From JAGVWJ01 sp964588555 (lineage in GTDB: Archaea; Micrarchaeota; Micrarchaeia; Anstonellales; Bilamarchaeaceae): a stretch of 64,000 bases of DNA. The translations under genes were made by a program, and so were the position numbers. The notes under the pieces were generated by a model. It was not told the DNA's origin and made no database searches. It worked only from the letters and a program-made list of their open reading frames with translations. The stretch covers positions 1-64,000 of the forward strand of contig CAZPPT010000005.1 of the NCBI GenBank assembly GCA_964588555.1, in the 5' to 3' direction. Within the stretch, counting starts at the first letter, position 1. Every line of letters begins with the position of its first letter. This document shows, in pieces, positions 34,716 to 43,166 of this stretch.

Positions 34716-35377
34716 TGACTGCGATGATGGATATGTCGCGACGCGTGCGGATGCACTGGCACGTGCAGCGTGCGCAGATGAAAAGCCAGGCGCTTGGGTT
34801 TAAAAAAACAGCAGCTGAACTCAAGCGGATAACAGGCACAATGCCGCGCAGAACAGGGGGCGCGGGCAGGTACGGCGCATTTCTTTTTGAAGGGTCGCTT
34901 ACGCGCGTCCATGAGCACCTCCATGCGGACAGCCAAAACGCCCGAATGCAGATAAATCATGCAAAAGGCGAGTCATTTGCGCGGGAATTCCAGTATCTTA
35001 TTGAAGTACGCCCTGAAATGAGTACGAGGGAAACCGGGGCATATCCGCGCGGCGAGGCAGTATCAAGAATACGCCCGGCCATGGTACTCTGGTCAATCTC
35101 AGTACTTGCGGGCAGCATATGCGGCTTTATTGCAGGGGAGCTTGCAAAAAAGCAGGTGGATGATACCATCCTTCTCATGGGACTTGGCAGCGGGATAGTA
35201 GGCGTATTCTTGAGCATTTTTACCACGCCTGCGCGCGAAAACATCGTGTACCGGTATACGCCGGACCAGTTTGAGGTGCTTTTGGAGAGAAACGTACTCC
35301 AAATCAATATGCACCTTGCAAGAGTATTCGAATTATCGCAAAATGCGGAAGTCCGCGGCAGGACGGCCGAAAAATAA
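34715..35377 (+). CDS. Hypothetical two-TM membrane protein coupled to the upstream helical protein
   Basis: 220 residues. The basic N-terminal 100 residues (RRVRMHWHVQRAQMKSQALG, PRRTGGAGRYGAF) precede two hydrophobic helices (MVLWSISVLAGSICGFIAG and TILLMGLGSGIVGVFLSIF) and a C-terminal helical tail. Both termini would be cytoplasmic. No family is recognised. Translation starts on the overlapping TAATG; an ATG three codons in is also possible. It ends one base before the 3' end of the convergent tRNA-Met gene. Confidence 0.6.
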   Translation: MTAMMDMSRRVRMHWHVQRAQMKSQALGFKKTAAELKRITGTMPRRTGGAGRYGAFLFEGSLTRVHEHLHADSQNARMQINHAKGESFAREFQYLIEVRPEMSTRETGAYPRGEAVSRIRPAMVLWSISVLAGSICGFIAGELAKKQVDDTILLMGLGSGIVGVFLSIFTTPARENIVYRYTPDQFEVLLERNVLQINMHLARVFELSQNAEVRGRTAEK

Positions 35378-35391
35378 TGCCGAAGGCGGCA

Positions 35392-35420
35392 ATTTCAAAT
35401 ACTTTTTTATAAAAAGCATA
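35392..35420 (-). other. Non-canonical T-loop tRNA intron (59/60), 29 nt
   Basis: It splits the T-loop TTCAAA^T. Exon TTCA pairs with intron TGAA, with a 3-nt bulge ATT before the T-stem; an inner AT-rich hairpin (ATGCTTTTT with AAAAAGTAT) closes the intron. This matches a relaxed bulge-helix-bulge substrate for the archaeal splicing endonuclease. Confidence 0.82.
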
Positions 35421-35442
35421 TTTGAAGCCGCGGCCTCTCGAT

Positions 35443-35497
35443 TTCTAAGTGCGCAATAGATCATTGACATTTGTCTCAGCACTCATTGCGTCAAACG
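35443..35497 (-). other. Canonical 37/38 tRNA intron, 55 nt
   Basis: It lies directly after A37 of tRNA-Met(CAT). Outer helix is the anticodon stem; bulges TAC and AAA flank a short CTCA/TTAG helix with one mismatch. Within the intron CGCAAT/ATTGCG and GACA/TGTC form hairpins. The exact splice site is inferred, within 1-2 nt. Confidence 0.8.
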
Positions 35498-35571
35498 TAT
35501 GAGTCGAGCACTCTAACCGAGCTGAGCTACTTCGGCAAAAAGTAAGGAATTAGTGTGTGGAACGGTTTAAA

Positions 35572-36381
35572 TCAGTATTGGAAAGCCGCAATTGCGGCGT
35601 CGTCAGGTTTTGGGAATAAAATTGAGGCGGTTTTTGTAAATGAGGTACTGCGAACCATCCGCTTTTTTATTTCACTGATCACGCATGTAACCGCATCTTT
35701 TGGCGTTTTCGCATTTCGCAGCATTGCGCGCAGGTCATTTGCCGCGCTTGCATCAATAATCTTATTTTCTGAAAACTCGACATAAATATTGTCCGTTATC
35801 CCGTCAGTCACTGCAAAAAGCAAGTCGCCACGGTTGAGTTTTCCGTTTCCGGTTTGCAATTTTGTAAGCGTCCCCGCACCAAGTGCGCCGTCAACGACGA
35901 ATCGCGTAGCGCGGTAATTGTCGATGGATGTTACATCGCGAGATTCGTTTGTAATTCGTTTAATTTTATCATTATTCGCTCGATAGTAGAGGTGTGAATC
36001 ACCGATACTCGCATAAGAATAGGCCCCATCATTTAGGATAAGCGCGACGCTTGCAGTTGTGGCACCTTGCCGGATTGTCTTGTGTGCAGCTACAAGTGCA
36101 TCTGAAAGAAGCAAAGCAAACGCATTATTGTTTTTAATTGCGGTAAACGCACGCGAAACATATGCCCCAATTGCATTCATTGCCAGTTCGCTTGCAGTGC
36201 GGGCGTGCGGCAAACCGCTCACGCCGTCAAAAACGCCGATGAGCGCGTATGATTTTGTAACAACAAGAAGCGCGCTGTCGTGGCATTCGTGCATAGGGCT
36301 CTTTGAGACTGCGCATGCACCACCCCTAAAAAAGCGAACGACTACGCCAGTCACTTCTGAGGCGCGTATTGAAACGTCCAT
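35572..36381 (-). CDS. PP2C-family protein phosphatase (divergent)
   Basis: 269 residues with the PPM/PP2C layout: HDSALLVVTKSYALIGVFDGVSG contributes the metal-binding Asp and the DG pair, GATTASVALI and YSYASIGDSHLYY give the central strands with the GDSR-like motif, and LLFAVTDGITDN supplies the DGxxD metal site. Such Mn/Mg phosphatases remove phosphate from Ser/Thr residues. No partner kinase is adjacent; a kinase-like gene lies at 56216. Start ATG at 36381 with a TTATTTAAATA box about 25 bp upstream. The C-terminus ends shortly before the tRNA-Met promoter. Confidence 0.8.
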   Translation of the reverse strand: MDVSIRASEVTGVVVRFFRGGACAVSKSPMHECHDSALLVVTKSYALIGVFDGVSGLPHARTASELAMNAIGAYVSRAFTAIKNNNAFALLLSDALVAAHKTIRQGATTASVALILNDGAYSYASIGDSHLYYRANNDKIKRITNESRDVTSIDNYRATRFVVDGALGAGTLTKLQTGNGKLNRGDLLFAVTDGITDNIYVEFSENKIIDASAANDLRAMLRNAKTPKDAVTCVISEIKKRMVRSTSFTKTASILFPKPDDAAIAAFQY

Positions 36382-36448
36382 AGGATAAAAACGAAACCCT
36401 TATTTAAATATCCAAACATTACAATAACACTAATTTCTAGTTGATGCC

Positions 36449-37531
36449 ATGATTTCAAAGGTCTACCAGGGAAATTACAAACTCCTCCTCTTATTGCCAA
36501 TCGCACTCATACTTATTTCAATATATTATATCCCCCAGATAAAATTAGGCGTCGACTTCAGGGGCGGAACGCTCATTACGCTCATATCCGCACAGGAACT
36601 TGACAACGCAGGTATCAAAGACGCACTGGAAAATAACGGCATAGAAGCGGACATCCAAAGCTACCAAACAACCATCGGGTACAAGACAGAGATAGAAATA
36701 GACCAAAGCGAAAACCTCGTACGTGCCGACGAGCTCAAAAGCGACTTTTATGCGCGGATCGGCCTTGTTGAGGCGCTTGAGGCAAACAGCTCAAATAATT
36801 CTGCCCAGCTTCCCGCATACCTTGAAAAGCGCGCGGAGATAAACGCAATCGCAAATGAGCTGTTCCAAAGTGCGCGGGCGGGGGCAGATGCAGGCGGCAT
36901 TGCAAACCTAAACCATCTACGAAACGAGGTTGATCTCGCCCATGCGCGCATATATAACAATTACCGGGATTTCATTAACGGCATCATTGACGAGCATGCG
37001 GAATATGAGTCGATATCAGTGCAGGCAGTAAGCCCGACGCTCCAGAAGCGATTTATTGAAAAGGCAGGATATGTCGCCATCCAGGCAGCGATCCTCATTA
37101 CCGTCCTTGTGTTCGTATTCCTAAGAAAGATAATACCCTCATTTGCCGTAGTGGTTGGGGCGGTGTGGGACATCGCCATTGCGCTTGGTGCGATGGGGCT
37201 TTTTGGTATCCCGTTCAGCCTGCCAAGCTTTGCCGCGCTCCTTATGATCGTCGGCTTTTCGCTTGATACGCACATCCTCCTTACGCGAAAGATGCTTGAT
37301 GCAAGCGTCGGCTCGCCAAAGGAACGGGTTGTTGAGGCGCTCAAAACGGGCACTACGATGAGCATTACGGGCATGTCATCATTTGTCGTGCTGTTTTTTG
37401 TCGCGCAGCTCATGCGCATATCAACATATTATGATATATCGTCAGTTGCAATTGCGGGGTTCGTCGGGGACTTGTTTGCGACATGGACCATAAACGCGGT
37501 GCTCATGCTGTGGTACGTGGAAAGGGAATGA
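36449..37531 (+). CDS. secF: Protein-export membrane protein SecF
   Basis: 360 residues. The first transmembrane helix (LLLLLPIALILISIYYIP) leads to the conserved GVDFRGGTLITL, a periplasmic-side domain, then five more helices, including the QRFIEKAGYVAIQAAILITV block and DTHILLTRKMLDA in helices IV-V. SecF and SecD drive proton-coupled late steps of export through SecYEG. It is followed by secD after 1 nt, the archaeal secF-secD order. The large number of signal-peptide proteins in this window fits a need for it. Confidence 0.93.
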   Translation: MISKVYQGNYKLLLLLPIALILISIYYIPQIKLGVDFRGGTLITLISAQELDNAGIKDALENNGIEADIQSYQTTIGYKTEIEIDQSENLVRADELKSDFYARIGLVEALEANSSNNSAQLPAYLEKRAEINAIANELFQSARAGADAGGIANLNHLRNEVDLAHARIYNNYRDFINGIIDEHAEYESISVQAVSPTLQKRFIEKAGYVAIQAAILITVLVFVFLRKIIPSFAVVVGAVWDIAIALGAMGLFGIPFSLPSFAALLMIVGFSLDTHILLTRKMLDASVGSPKERVVEALKTGTTMSITGMSSFVVLFFVAQLMRISTYYDISSVAIAGFVGDLFATWTINAVLMLWYVERE

Positions 37532-37532
37532 C

Positions 37533-39182
37533 ATGATTGACAGACGACTCACCATAATAGGCATACTATTTCTCCTGTTTGCCGCAGGCATCATTTTCCA
37601 AAGCGGCCAGGCAGTGCTCTTCCTCATGCTTGCATTATTCGTGTTTGGTACGCTTGCGGTCGTTTGGAAGGAAAAAAACGTAAAGCTTGCAGGGCTTGGC
37701 GCACTTTTGCTTCTTTCATTACTTAATATGGGCATAAACGGGCTTAAGTTCGGCATTGACTTTGACGGCGGCGTGCGGATCCCCATCCTTCTTGAGCGAC
37801 CGGTGGACGTGCAGACCATGTCGCAGCTTGTCGAGATCATAAAGTCGCGCGCCAATTTCCTTGGGCTTGGCGAAGTGCGCGTACGGGCAATAGGCGACAG
37901 CGCAATACACCTTGAACTGCCAAGGGCAAGCAGCGACGTGGTTGAAAGGATTGAACAGACGCTTACCCAGCAAGGGGTATTTACTGCCATTGCCAACGGC
38001 ACCGTGGCGCTTCGCGGGGAAGACATATACCGCGATTCGATCAGGCCAATAAACGACCCGACACGCGACTGGGCCGTTGAGTTCAGGCTTACGACGAGCG
38101 GCGCCCAGGCATTCGCAGAGGCCGTTAAGGGCAAGGCGAACGAACCCCTTTACATGTTTATTGACCGGCCAGAAGACACGGACATATTCGTAACGCTGGA
38201 AGATTTACGGCAAAACGCACCGCCGGACATGGCCGATGCACGCATCCGTGAAGCGGCGGAAGATGCGCTCGCACTTGATGGGAACCCGATCAGACTATAC
38301 GTAATCGGTGAATCGGGAGCCAATTATACACCGCGGACAAATGCAAGCAAGGCACTTATCGCAAAGAACGCATCTGAAGAATTCAAGGGAATGCTTCGTG
38401 AACGGGGATTCGTGCTGCGCGAACTTGGTGACGAGGCGGTTCGGCCAACATACAACATAGGCCAGGCACTTTCAGTTGACCAATGGGAAGCAGTTGGACT
38501 CCTAAGCTCGCCGGTACTGAGCCCGGATGTTACGCAGGGCGGGGTTAACTACCTGGGATATTCGATTGGCGGAAGCGTTCCGGCATCCGTAGACCAGCAG
38601 AGCAGGCTTTTGCAGGCGCAAGAAGAGGTACGGCGCATTGAAACGATCCTTAAGGGCGGCGCATTTCCAGTCCAGATATCCATCGGGAGCAAAAACGAAA
38701 TACCCGCAACGCTTGGAAACGAATCACTTCGCATGAGCCTTATCGGCATCGTGCTTGCACTCATAGTTGTTTCGGCACTTATTGCAACCCGGTACCGCTC
38801 GCCACGGATCATAATCCCCATGATCATTATAAGCTTTGCAGAACTTACCATATTATTATCAATTGTCGGCTCAGTTGCAATTGACTTAGCTGCCATTGCA
38901 GGGATCATTGCCTCCATAGGCGTAAGCGTTGATGCGCAGATCGTCATTACTGACGAGATATTAAAGCGGACAAGGGATAAGATACAGGAAAGCATTGAAG
39001 CTGCATTTAGCATCATCAAGATGAACGTGGTTGTTGCCATATTTGCGATGCTTCCGCTTCTTTTCTCAGGAATTGTCGAGCTCATACCGTTTGCGCTTTC
39101 AACAATACTCGGTGCGCTTTTAGGGTTTTTGATTTCACGGCCAAGCTACGCGGTGATTGCCGAGTACATACTTGAGAAGTAA
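37533..39182 (+). CDS. secD: Protein-export membrane protein SecD
   Basis: 549 residues. After the first transmembrane helices come FGIDFDGGVRIPI, a long external P1-like domain (SRANFLGLGEVRVRAIGDSA, WAVEFRLTTSGAQAFAEAV) and C-terminal helices with SLIGIVLALIVVSALIATRY and GVSVDAQIVITDEILKR, the conserved helix IV region. It begins 1 nt after the secF stop and is cotranslated with it. The archaeal SecD/F proteins lack SecA and act with SecYE. Confidence 0.94.
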   Translation: MIDRRLTIIGILFLLFAAGIIFQSGQAVLFLMLALFVFGTLAVVWKEKNVKLAGLGALLLLSLLNMGINGLKFGIDFDGGVRIPILLERPVDVQTMSQLVEIIKSRANFLGLGEVRVRAIGDSAIHLELPRASSDVVERIEQTLTQQGVFTAIANGTVALRGEDIYRDSIRPINDPTRDWAVEFRLTTSGAQAFAEAVKGKANEPLYMFIDRPEDTDIFVTLEDLRQNAPPDMADARIREAAEDALALDGNPIRLYVIGESGANYTPRTNASKALIAKNASEEFKGMLRERGFVLRELGDEAVRPTYNIGQALSVDQWEAVGLLSSPVLSPDVTQGGVNYLGYSIGGSVPASVDQQSRLLQAQEEVRRIETILKGGAFPVQISIGSKNEIPATLGNESLRMSLIGIVLALIVVSALIATRYRSPRIIIPMIIISFAELTILLSIVGSVAIDLAAIAGIIASIGVSVDAQIVITDEILKRTRDKIQESIEAAFSIIKMNVVVAIFAMLPLLFSGIVELIPFALSTILGALLGFLISRPSYAVIAEYILEK

Positions 39183-39185
39183 GGG

Positions 39186-39216
39186 TTTATAAATACATTT
39201 ATGCACTAATTATAAC
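39186..39216 (+). promoter_or_regulatory. Promoter of the 39217 gene, nearly identical to the promoter at 11481
   Basis: TTTATAAATAC starts exactly 31 bp before the ATG, as at 11481-11511, and most of the 31 bases agree between the two sites. It begins within a few bases after the secD stop codon, so the HEAT-like genes have their own promoter. Confidence 0.65.
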
Positions 39217-39894
39217 ATGAAACGAAAGCATCAAGACCCGGTTGCAAGGAAGGCCAGGAAAGCTGCAAGAGCGCGTGAACGGTCCATACAAGGGGACATG
39301 GCAGGCGCAAAGTATCTGGAGGAGCGCTTGGAAAAACTGGGTACGTGCGACCCGAACGAACGAATCAACCGCCTGCTACGAGACCTCTCCTCCGCACATA
39401 CGCCATTCCGGGACGAAACAGAAGTTTTTTTTAATGAACGGCCGCCGCACATATTGGATGATACGCAAAGAAAGCGGGTAATATATGCCGTAACAGACTG
39501 CCCCGAAAACGATGCGCGGGCAGCGATTGAAATTGCTGGCATGGCAGGGGATCCGGCAATGGCCCGGTTCTTATTTGAAACGGCACAAAAGACACGGTCT
39601 TCCAAGCTACGCGTATCTGCATTTTTTGCACTTGCAGAAATGGCCCGTAAGAATAGGGGGCATGAAGAACTAAAGAAATTAGTTGTGGATATCCAAGGAT
39701 GCCTTAATGACAAAGATGAAAGAATCCGCTTTTTTGCTGCGCAAGCCATTGCGTATTCGATGCATGAAACGAGTAAAAAAATCCTAGAGGAATACATGGA
39801 AAAACTCGAAACGATTGCAAGTAATAAGATGCAGATAGGGCGAATCATTAGGGAACTGGGGGCGACTAAAATGCGCGAGGGATCACATGGTTAG
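39217..39894 (+). CDS. HEAT-repeat-like protein with basic N-terminus
   Basis: 225 residues. The N-terminus is strongly basic (MKRKHQDPVARKARKAARAR). The remainder consists of helix pairs typical of HEAT/PBS repeats: ARAAIEIAGMAGDPAMARFL, SKLRVSAFFALAEMARKN and DERIRFFAAQAIAYSMHETS. No catalytic motif is seen; a scaffold role is likely. It overlaps the next HEAT gene by 8 nt, so they form a coupled pair. The basic tail and promoter resemble those of the protein encoded at 11512. Confidence 0.72.
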   Translation: MKRKHQDPVARKARKAARARERSIQGDMAGAKYLEERLEKLGTCDPNERINRLLRDLSSAHTPFRDETEVFFNERPPHILDDTQRKRVIYAVTDCPENDARAAIEIAGMAGDPAMARFLFETAQKTRSSKLRVSAFFALAEMARKNRGHEELKKLVVDIQGCLNDKDERIRFFAAQAIAYSMHETSKKILEEYMEKLETIASNKMQIGRIIRELGATKMREGSHG

Positions 39895-40609
39895 AAAGAA
39901 GGGAACTGACCGTAAAATAAAGAGACTGGTTCCAGTGCATGAACAAGAAAGAATAGCCGCTGAAAAAATATTTAGCGGAATTAAGGGGCTCTATGATGGA
40001 GTCCGGAAAAATAGTCCGGAATTTGACGCCCGCTTTAGAGCGAGAATCGAGAGAGACAGACGAAGGAGCAGGCGGAGGGACAGGGTGCTAACGACTGGGC
40101 GATTATTACAGCTCATCGATTGGGCCGTAGAAAACATAGAAACATTAAATGACCGCAAGTGGGAGCACCTACGCGATTCCCTGGTCAGGGCACGTGCAAA
40201 TGAAGCCCAAAATAGCGCAATCGGAACGCTCATTAAAAAAAGCGAAGGAAGGACAAGGATACGGGCAATTGCACTTGCCAATTACGTTAGCGACGCGAGT
40301 AACATGGATGCATTAATGACATGCATGCGCGAAAAACGAGGCCTGGAAGAGATAGAAGCAACGGCATGGGCGATCGGAGCGGTCTGTGAGAGAACTAAAG
40401 ATAAGGGAATTTTTGAGAGGTATGGGCAAGAACTGGCGGAATTATTGTTGCACCCTTCATCAGTCATCCGGCAGGAAACGGCATGGGCGCTTATGCACAT
40501 TGGCGACAAGCGTGTTTTGGAAGCATTGGAAGAGGCGCTTGAAAGAGAGGGTAACGAAGAGGCAAAAAAAGTAATGGGAGAAGCAGTTGAAAAATTAAGG
40601 GGCAGCTAA
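39887..40609 (+). CDS. Second HEAT-repeat-like protein
   Basis: 240 residues, starting at an ATG within the end of the upstream gene and preceded by GAGGGATCAC, a good Shine-Dalgarno sequence. The N-terminal third is charged (RFRARIERDRRRSRRRDR). The C-terminal half has clear HEAT units: RTRIRAIALANYVSDASNMD, EEIEATAWAIGAVCERTKDK and SSVIRQETAWALMHIGDKRV. It is probably a partner of the upstream HEAT protein. No enzymatic residues are evident. Confidence 0.72.
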   Translation: MVRKKGTDRKIKRLVPVHEQERIAAEKIFSGIKGLYDGVRKNSPEFDARFRARIERDRRRSRRRDRVLTTGRLLQLIDWAVENIETLNDRKWEHLRDSLVRARANEAQNSAIGTLIKKSEGRTRIRAIALANYVSDASNMDALMTCMREKRGLEEIEATAWAIGAVCERTKDKGIFERYGQELAELLLHPSSVIRQETAWALMHIGDKRVLEALEEALEREGNEEAKKVMGEAVEKLRGS

Positions 40610-41401
40610 CTATCTCAAATCCGGATTACCCATAAGCCCCTCAAGATTCCTGCACCCAACCGAATCAGACGGCCGCCTGCCGAGGTACGTATAGCACTGC
40701 TTACTTGAAAGGTCATCCTCCGCAAGGAAATAATCCGTGTTTCCGTCGCAAATGTAGGTATTTGGCCGGAACATGTACCTGCGCAGGTTGCTCCCGTCGT
40801 AATTCCTACTGTACCAATCCTGATGGGCAAGGCGGTTCAGTTCACCTTCGCGGACGCTCGACCGGACATAACACCACGTATCAGTCATCGTGTCATTGAC
40901 AATTGAAAAACGTTTTTCCCCGACAATGACGAGCGGCGCCTCGTTTCGGGTTGAAAACGTACGAGTTGTTTTCGTAACGCCGGCACATGAAAGAAGAAGC
41001 GCACTGCCGTCGTTTCGTGAAAGGTTAAATTGAGTCGTCCTGCCACGCATAGTGACAGATACGCCAACCCGGTCATAGTCAGGGACATCAAGAAAATTGC
41101 CAAAATAAATGACTGCACCTGTCCCACACACGTCGACATCAAATGATTCGCCCTGGAGAAGTAATGCCTGGATTGTCCGCTGTCCGGATGCGTTCAAAAG
41201 CTCAAGCTGAGCCTGCCGCTCAGTTGAATTTGCATGTTGAAAGGTAAAGTACCGAAGGTAGAGCAGGTCCTGGGTTTCCTCACGGACATCAGAAACAACG
41301 GAGGGCGGGCTTGGGAGCGGCATGTTCTTAGTAAGCACAAAGCTGCACCCGAACAAGAAGAAAACACAGAGGAACACTACGGCAAAACGAAATATATTCA
41401 T
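40610..41401 (-). CDS. Lipoprotein of unknown function, Cys-rich C-terminus
   Basis: 263 residues from the ATG at 41401. It has a signal peptide with lipobox-like FLFGC (VVFLCVFFLFGCSF). The mature part is beta-rich (DVDVCGTGAVIYFGNFLDVP; VGVSVTMRGRTTQFNLSRND) and the last 90 residues contain several Cys (DTWCYVRSS, YICDGNTDYF, SKQCYTYLG, VGCRNLEG) likely to form disulfides outside the cell. An in-frame extension to 41440 is improbable because it precedes the signal peptide. No family is recognised. It is convergent with the HEAT pair at zero distance. Confidence 0.68.
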   Translation of the reverse strand: MNIFRFAVVFLCVFFLFGCSFVLTKNMPLPSPPSVVSDVREETQDLLYLRYFTFQHANSTERQAQLELLNASGQRTIQALLLQGESFDVDVCGTGAVIYFGNFLDVPDYDRVGVSVTMRGRTTQFNLSRNDGSALLLSCAGVTKTTRTFSTRNEAPLVIVGEKRFSIVNDTMTDTWCYVRSSVREGELNRLAHQDWYSRNYDGSNLRRYMFRPNTYICDGNTDYFLAEDDLSSKQCYTYLGRRPSDSVGCRNLEGLMGNPDLR

Positions 41402-41479
41402 GGCACCACATCTGAAAAACCCGGCAAAGCCAAGGCACACCTATGATACCATCGAAAAGATATTTTTTAAAGCCTCGCA

Positions 41480-42541
41480 CTATTCACCAAGAGAATCAAT
41501 GACATACGTGACGCCGTCGCTTGTAATGCGGACCGTACCAGACCGATAGTTCTCATAGTACTTGATGCCGCTTGAGTTAAGCTTATCGTACATGGTATAG
41601 CGGGTCCCCTTGCGATCCGGGGCAGGGTCGCTTATTGAGCCTGAAAATATGACGTCCCGCGGCGCAACGCGAAGAAGAAACGGCCCGATAGAGGTAGTCC
41701 CCCGGCCAAGGCCATGGAACGGGACCTGCATGACATTACATCGGACGCTGATCGCAGGGTCGTTGAGGAGTTCGCTTTGGCCACCCCCAAGAATGTCACT
41801 GGTAAGAAGAAGGCAGAATTGTTCCTGGGTGACCTTAAGGACAATGGCGTCGTTGTCGCGATCCCCAAAGCTGTTTGAATCGCTTGGGTTAAGCACCATG
41901 ACATCGATGCCATTAAATCGTTCGATATCGCCGCGGCGCACTTCCTTTATGGTGACGTTCTTATCATTAAGAAGGCGGACGATGGAATCATATTCCGCAT
42001 CCCCGTAGAGCTTTCCGCCCCACCAGAATTCCTCGATGGCAAACTCATCTGAGATTGCCGCGATACCGCCGTAATGCTCGTTGTCCGCATGCGTTGAAAC
42101 AAGCACTTCAAGGTCGTCTACGCCGCGCCCCTTAAGGAAGTTTACGACCGTACCTATGGAGCGGGTGTTGCCTGCATCAACAAGCATGTCAAAGTCGCCC
42201 TTCTTAATAAGTATCGCATCCCCCTGGAGCTCGTCCATACCAACATTGATGAAATAAATAGCAAACTTATCCTGCGGGGTTTCGGTATAGCCCGGCGTAA
42301 ATGGAAGGCCGTCCGGAGTTAAGGGTTCGGACGACGGATCGCCGCCCGGTGCAGGTTGTGCAGTAGTATTCTCAATAACAACAACGGTCCGATTGTCTGT
42401 AACGACCCCGTCAGACGCATTCGTATCAGGCGTTTCTGAATCTACGGGGACTACCGGTAGCGGCTCATCTGCCGCGGGATCGTGAAAACAGCCAAAGAGA
42501 AGAAACAATAAGAAAAGCGTTGCAATAAGAACAGATTTCAT
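41480..42541 (-). CDS. Secreted metallo-beta-lactamase-fold lipoprotein (ComEC-type hydrolase domain)
   Basis: 353 residues from the ATG at 42541, with a TTTTTAAATATT box about 26 bp upstream. The signal peptide ends in a lipobox-like LLFGC, followed by a Pro/Thr-rich linker. The catalytic domain follows: FAIYFINVGMDELQGDAILI, DMLVDAGN, VLVSTHADNEHYGG (a THxDxDH-like metal motif with Asn for the second Asp) and CLLLTSDI. This is the stand-alone form of the ComEC/Rec2 hydrolase domain, found in secreted nuclease or phosphodiesterase-like proteins. The Asn replacement could change metal binding. Confidence 0.78.
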   Translation of the reverse strand: MKSVLIATLFLLFLLFGCFHDPAADEPLPVVPVDSETPDTNASDGVVTDNRTVVVIENTTAQPAPGGDPSSEPLTPDGLPFTPGYTETPQDKFAIYFINVGMDELQGDAILIKKGDFDMLVDAGNTRSIGTVVNFLKGRGVDDLEVLVSTHADNEHYGGIAAISDEFAIEEFWWGGKLYGDAEYDSIVRLLNDKNVTIKEVRRGDIERFNGIDVMVLNPSDSNSFGDRDNDAIVLKVTQEQFCLLLTSDILGGGQSELLNDPAISVRCNVMQVPFHGLGRGTTSIGPFLLRVAPRDVIFSGSISDPAPDRKGTRYTMYDKLNSSGIKYYENYRSGTVRITSDGVTYVIDSLGE

Positions 42542-42605
42542 AAGAGAAAATGATGTGGGATAATATTTAAAAATGCATGTTGAGCTATCTCTCCGAGGTG
42601 AAATA

Positions 42606-43150
42606 ATGAGAGGAATTTTAACATTGCTTCTTGTCGCAGCGCTCTTTTTTGGCTGCACGCAGCAAACAAACGCAGATGCACCACCAGTTGTTGAGAATAC
42701 GGACGGCGCAGAGCCACAAAACCAAGGCGGCCCGGCGATGACGGATGACAAGCCAGGCAAACCAGATAACATAATGGAACCAGGCAACAATACAACCGCC
42801 CCAGGAGACGCGCCGGCAAACGTAAAGGAATTTGAGGCGCTCGTTACGCACACGGGATTTACGCCAAACAAGTTTACCGTAAATAAGGGAGACACGGTGC
42901 GGATACTTGGAACCACGCGCCGGGACAGGACTGGCACAACCACGGGTTTACCATTGATGAATTTGAGGTAAATACGGCGGTGCGAAGCATGGACAAGGGC
43001 ATGCCGGTAATTATCGAATTTGTTGCAGACAAGGAAGGTACGTTTACCATCTACTGTAAAACGTGCAACGATGACGAAAACAGCTGGAAGGCACGGACCA
43101 GTTCAGCACACCCGGACATACGGGCAACGCTTGAGGTATTGCCAAACTAA
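42606..43150 (+). pseudogene. Cupredoxin-like lipoprotein with a single-base frameshift
   Basis: Starts at ATG 42606 after the Shine-Dalgarno GAGGTGAAATA. A signal peptide with lipobox LFFGC precedes a Pro/Asn-rich linker and the start of a cupredoxin domain (GFTPNKFTVNKGDTVRIL). The frame then ends early at 42971. Adding one base near 42915-42917 restores TTAPGQDWHNHGFTIDEF and the rest of the domain to TAA at 43148-43150, including EGTFTIYCKTC. HNHGF and the YCKTC segment supply likely copper or redox ligands. A 1-nt deletion in the read or in the genome is the simplest explanation; the full protein would be about 181 residues. Confidence 0.8.
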
Positions 43151-43165
43151 TTTTTTCTTTTTTTT
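43151..43165. terminator. T-tract between the convergent cupredoxin and 43167 genes
   Basis: TTTTTTC followed by eight T directly after the cupredoxin stop codon, a typical archaeal termination tract for the plus strand. Confidence 0.5.
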
Positions 43166-43166
43166 A

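Larger units (their letters stand above)
35378..35536 (-). tRNA. tRNA-Met(CAT), elongator type, with two introns (anticodon loop and T-loop)
   Basis: Minus-strand gene. Acceptor GCCGAAG pairs with CTTCGGC, discriminator A. D-arm GCTC/GAGT with loop AGCTCGGTTA; anticodon stem CTCGA/TCGAG with loop CTCATAA and anticodon CAT; variable AGGCC; T-stem GCGGC/GCCGC with loop TTCAAAT. A mature 75-nt cloverleaf forms only if two segments are removed: 35443-35497 (55 nt, between positions 37 and 38) and 35392-35420 (29 nt, between positions 59 and 60 of the T-loop). Both junctions fit bulge-helix-bulge-like folds. CCA is not encoded; the cca gene is at 54970. G1-C72 excludes the usual archaeal initiator; tRNA-Ile2 (agmatidine at C34) is an alternative identity. 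Confidence 0.9.
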
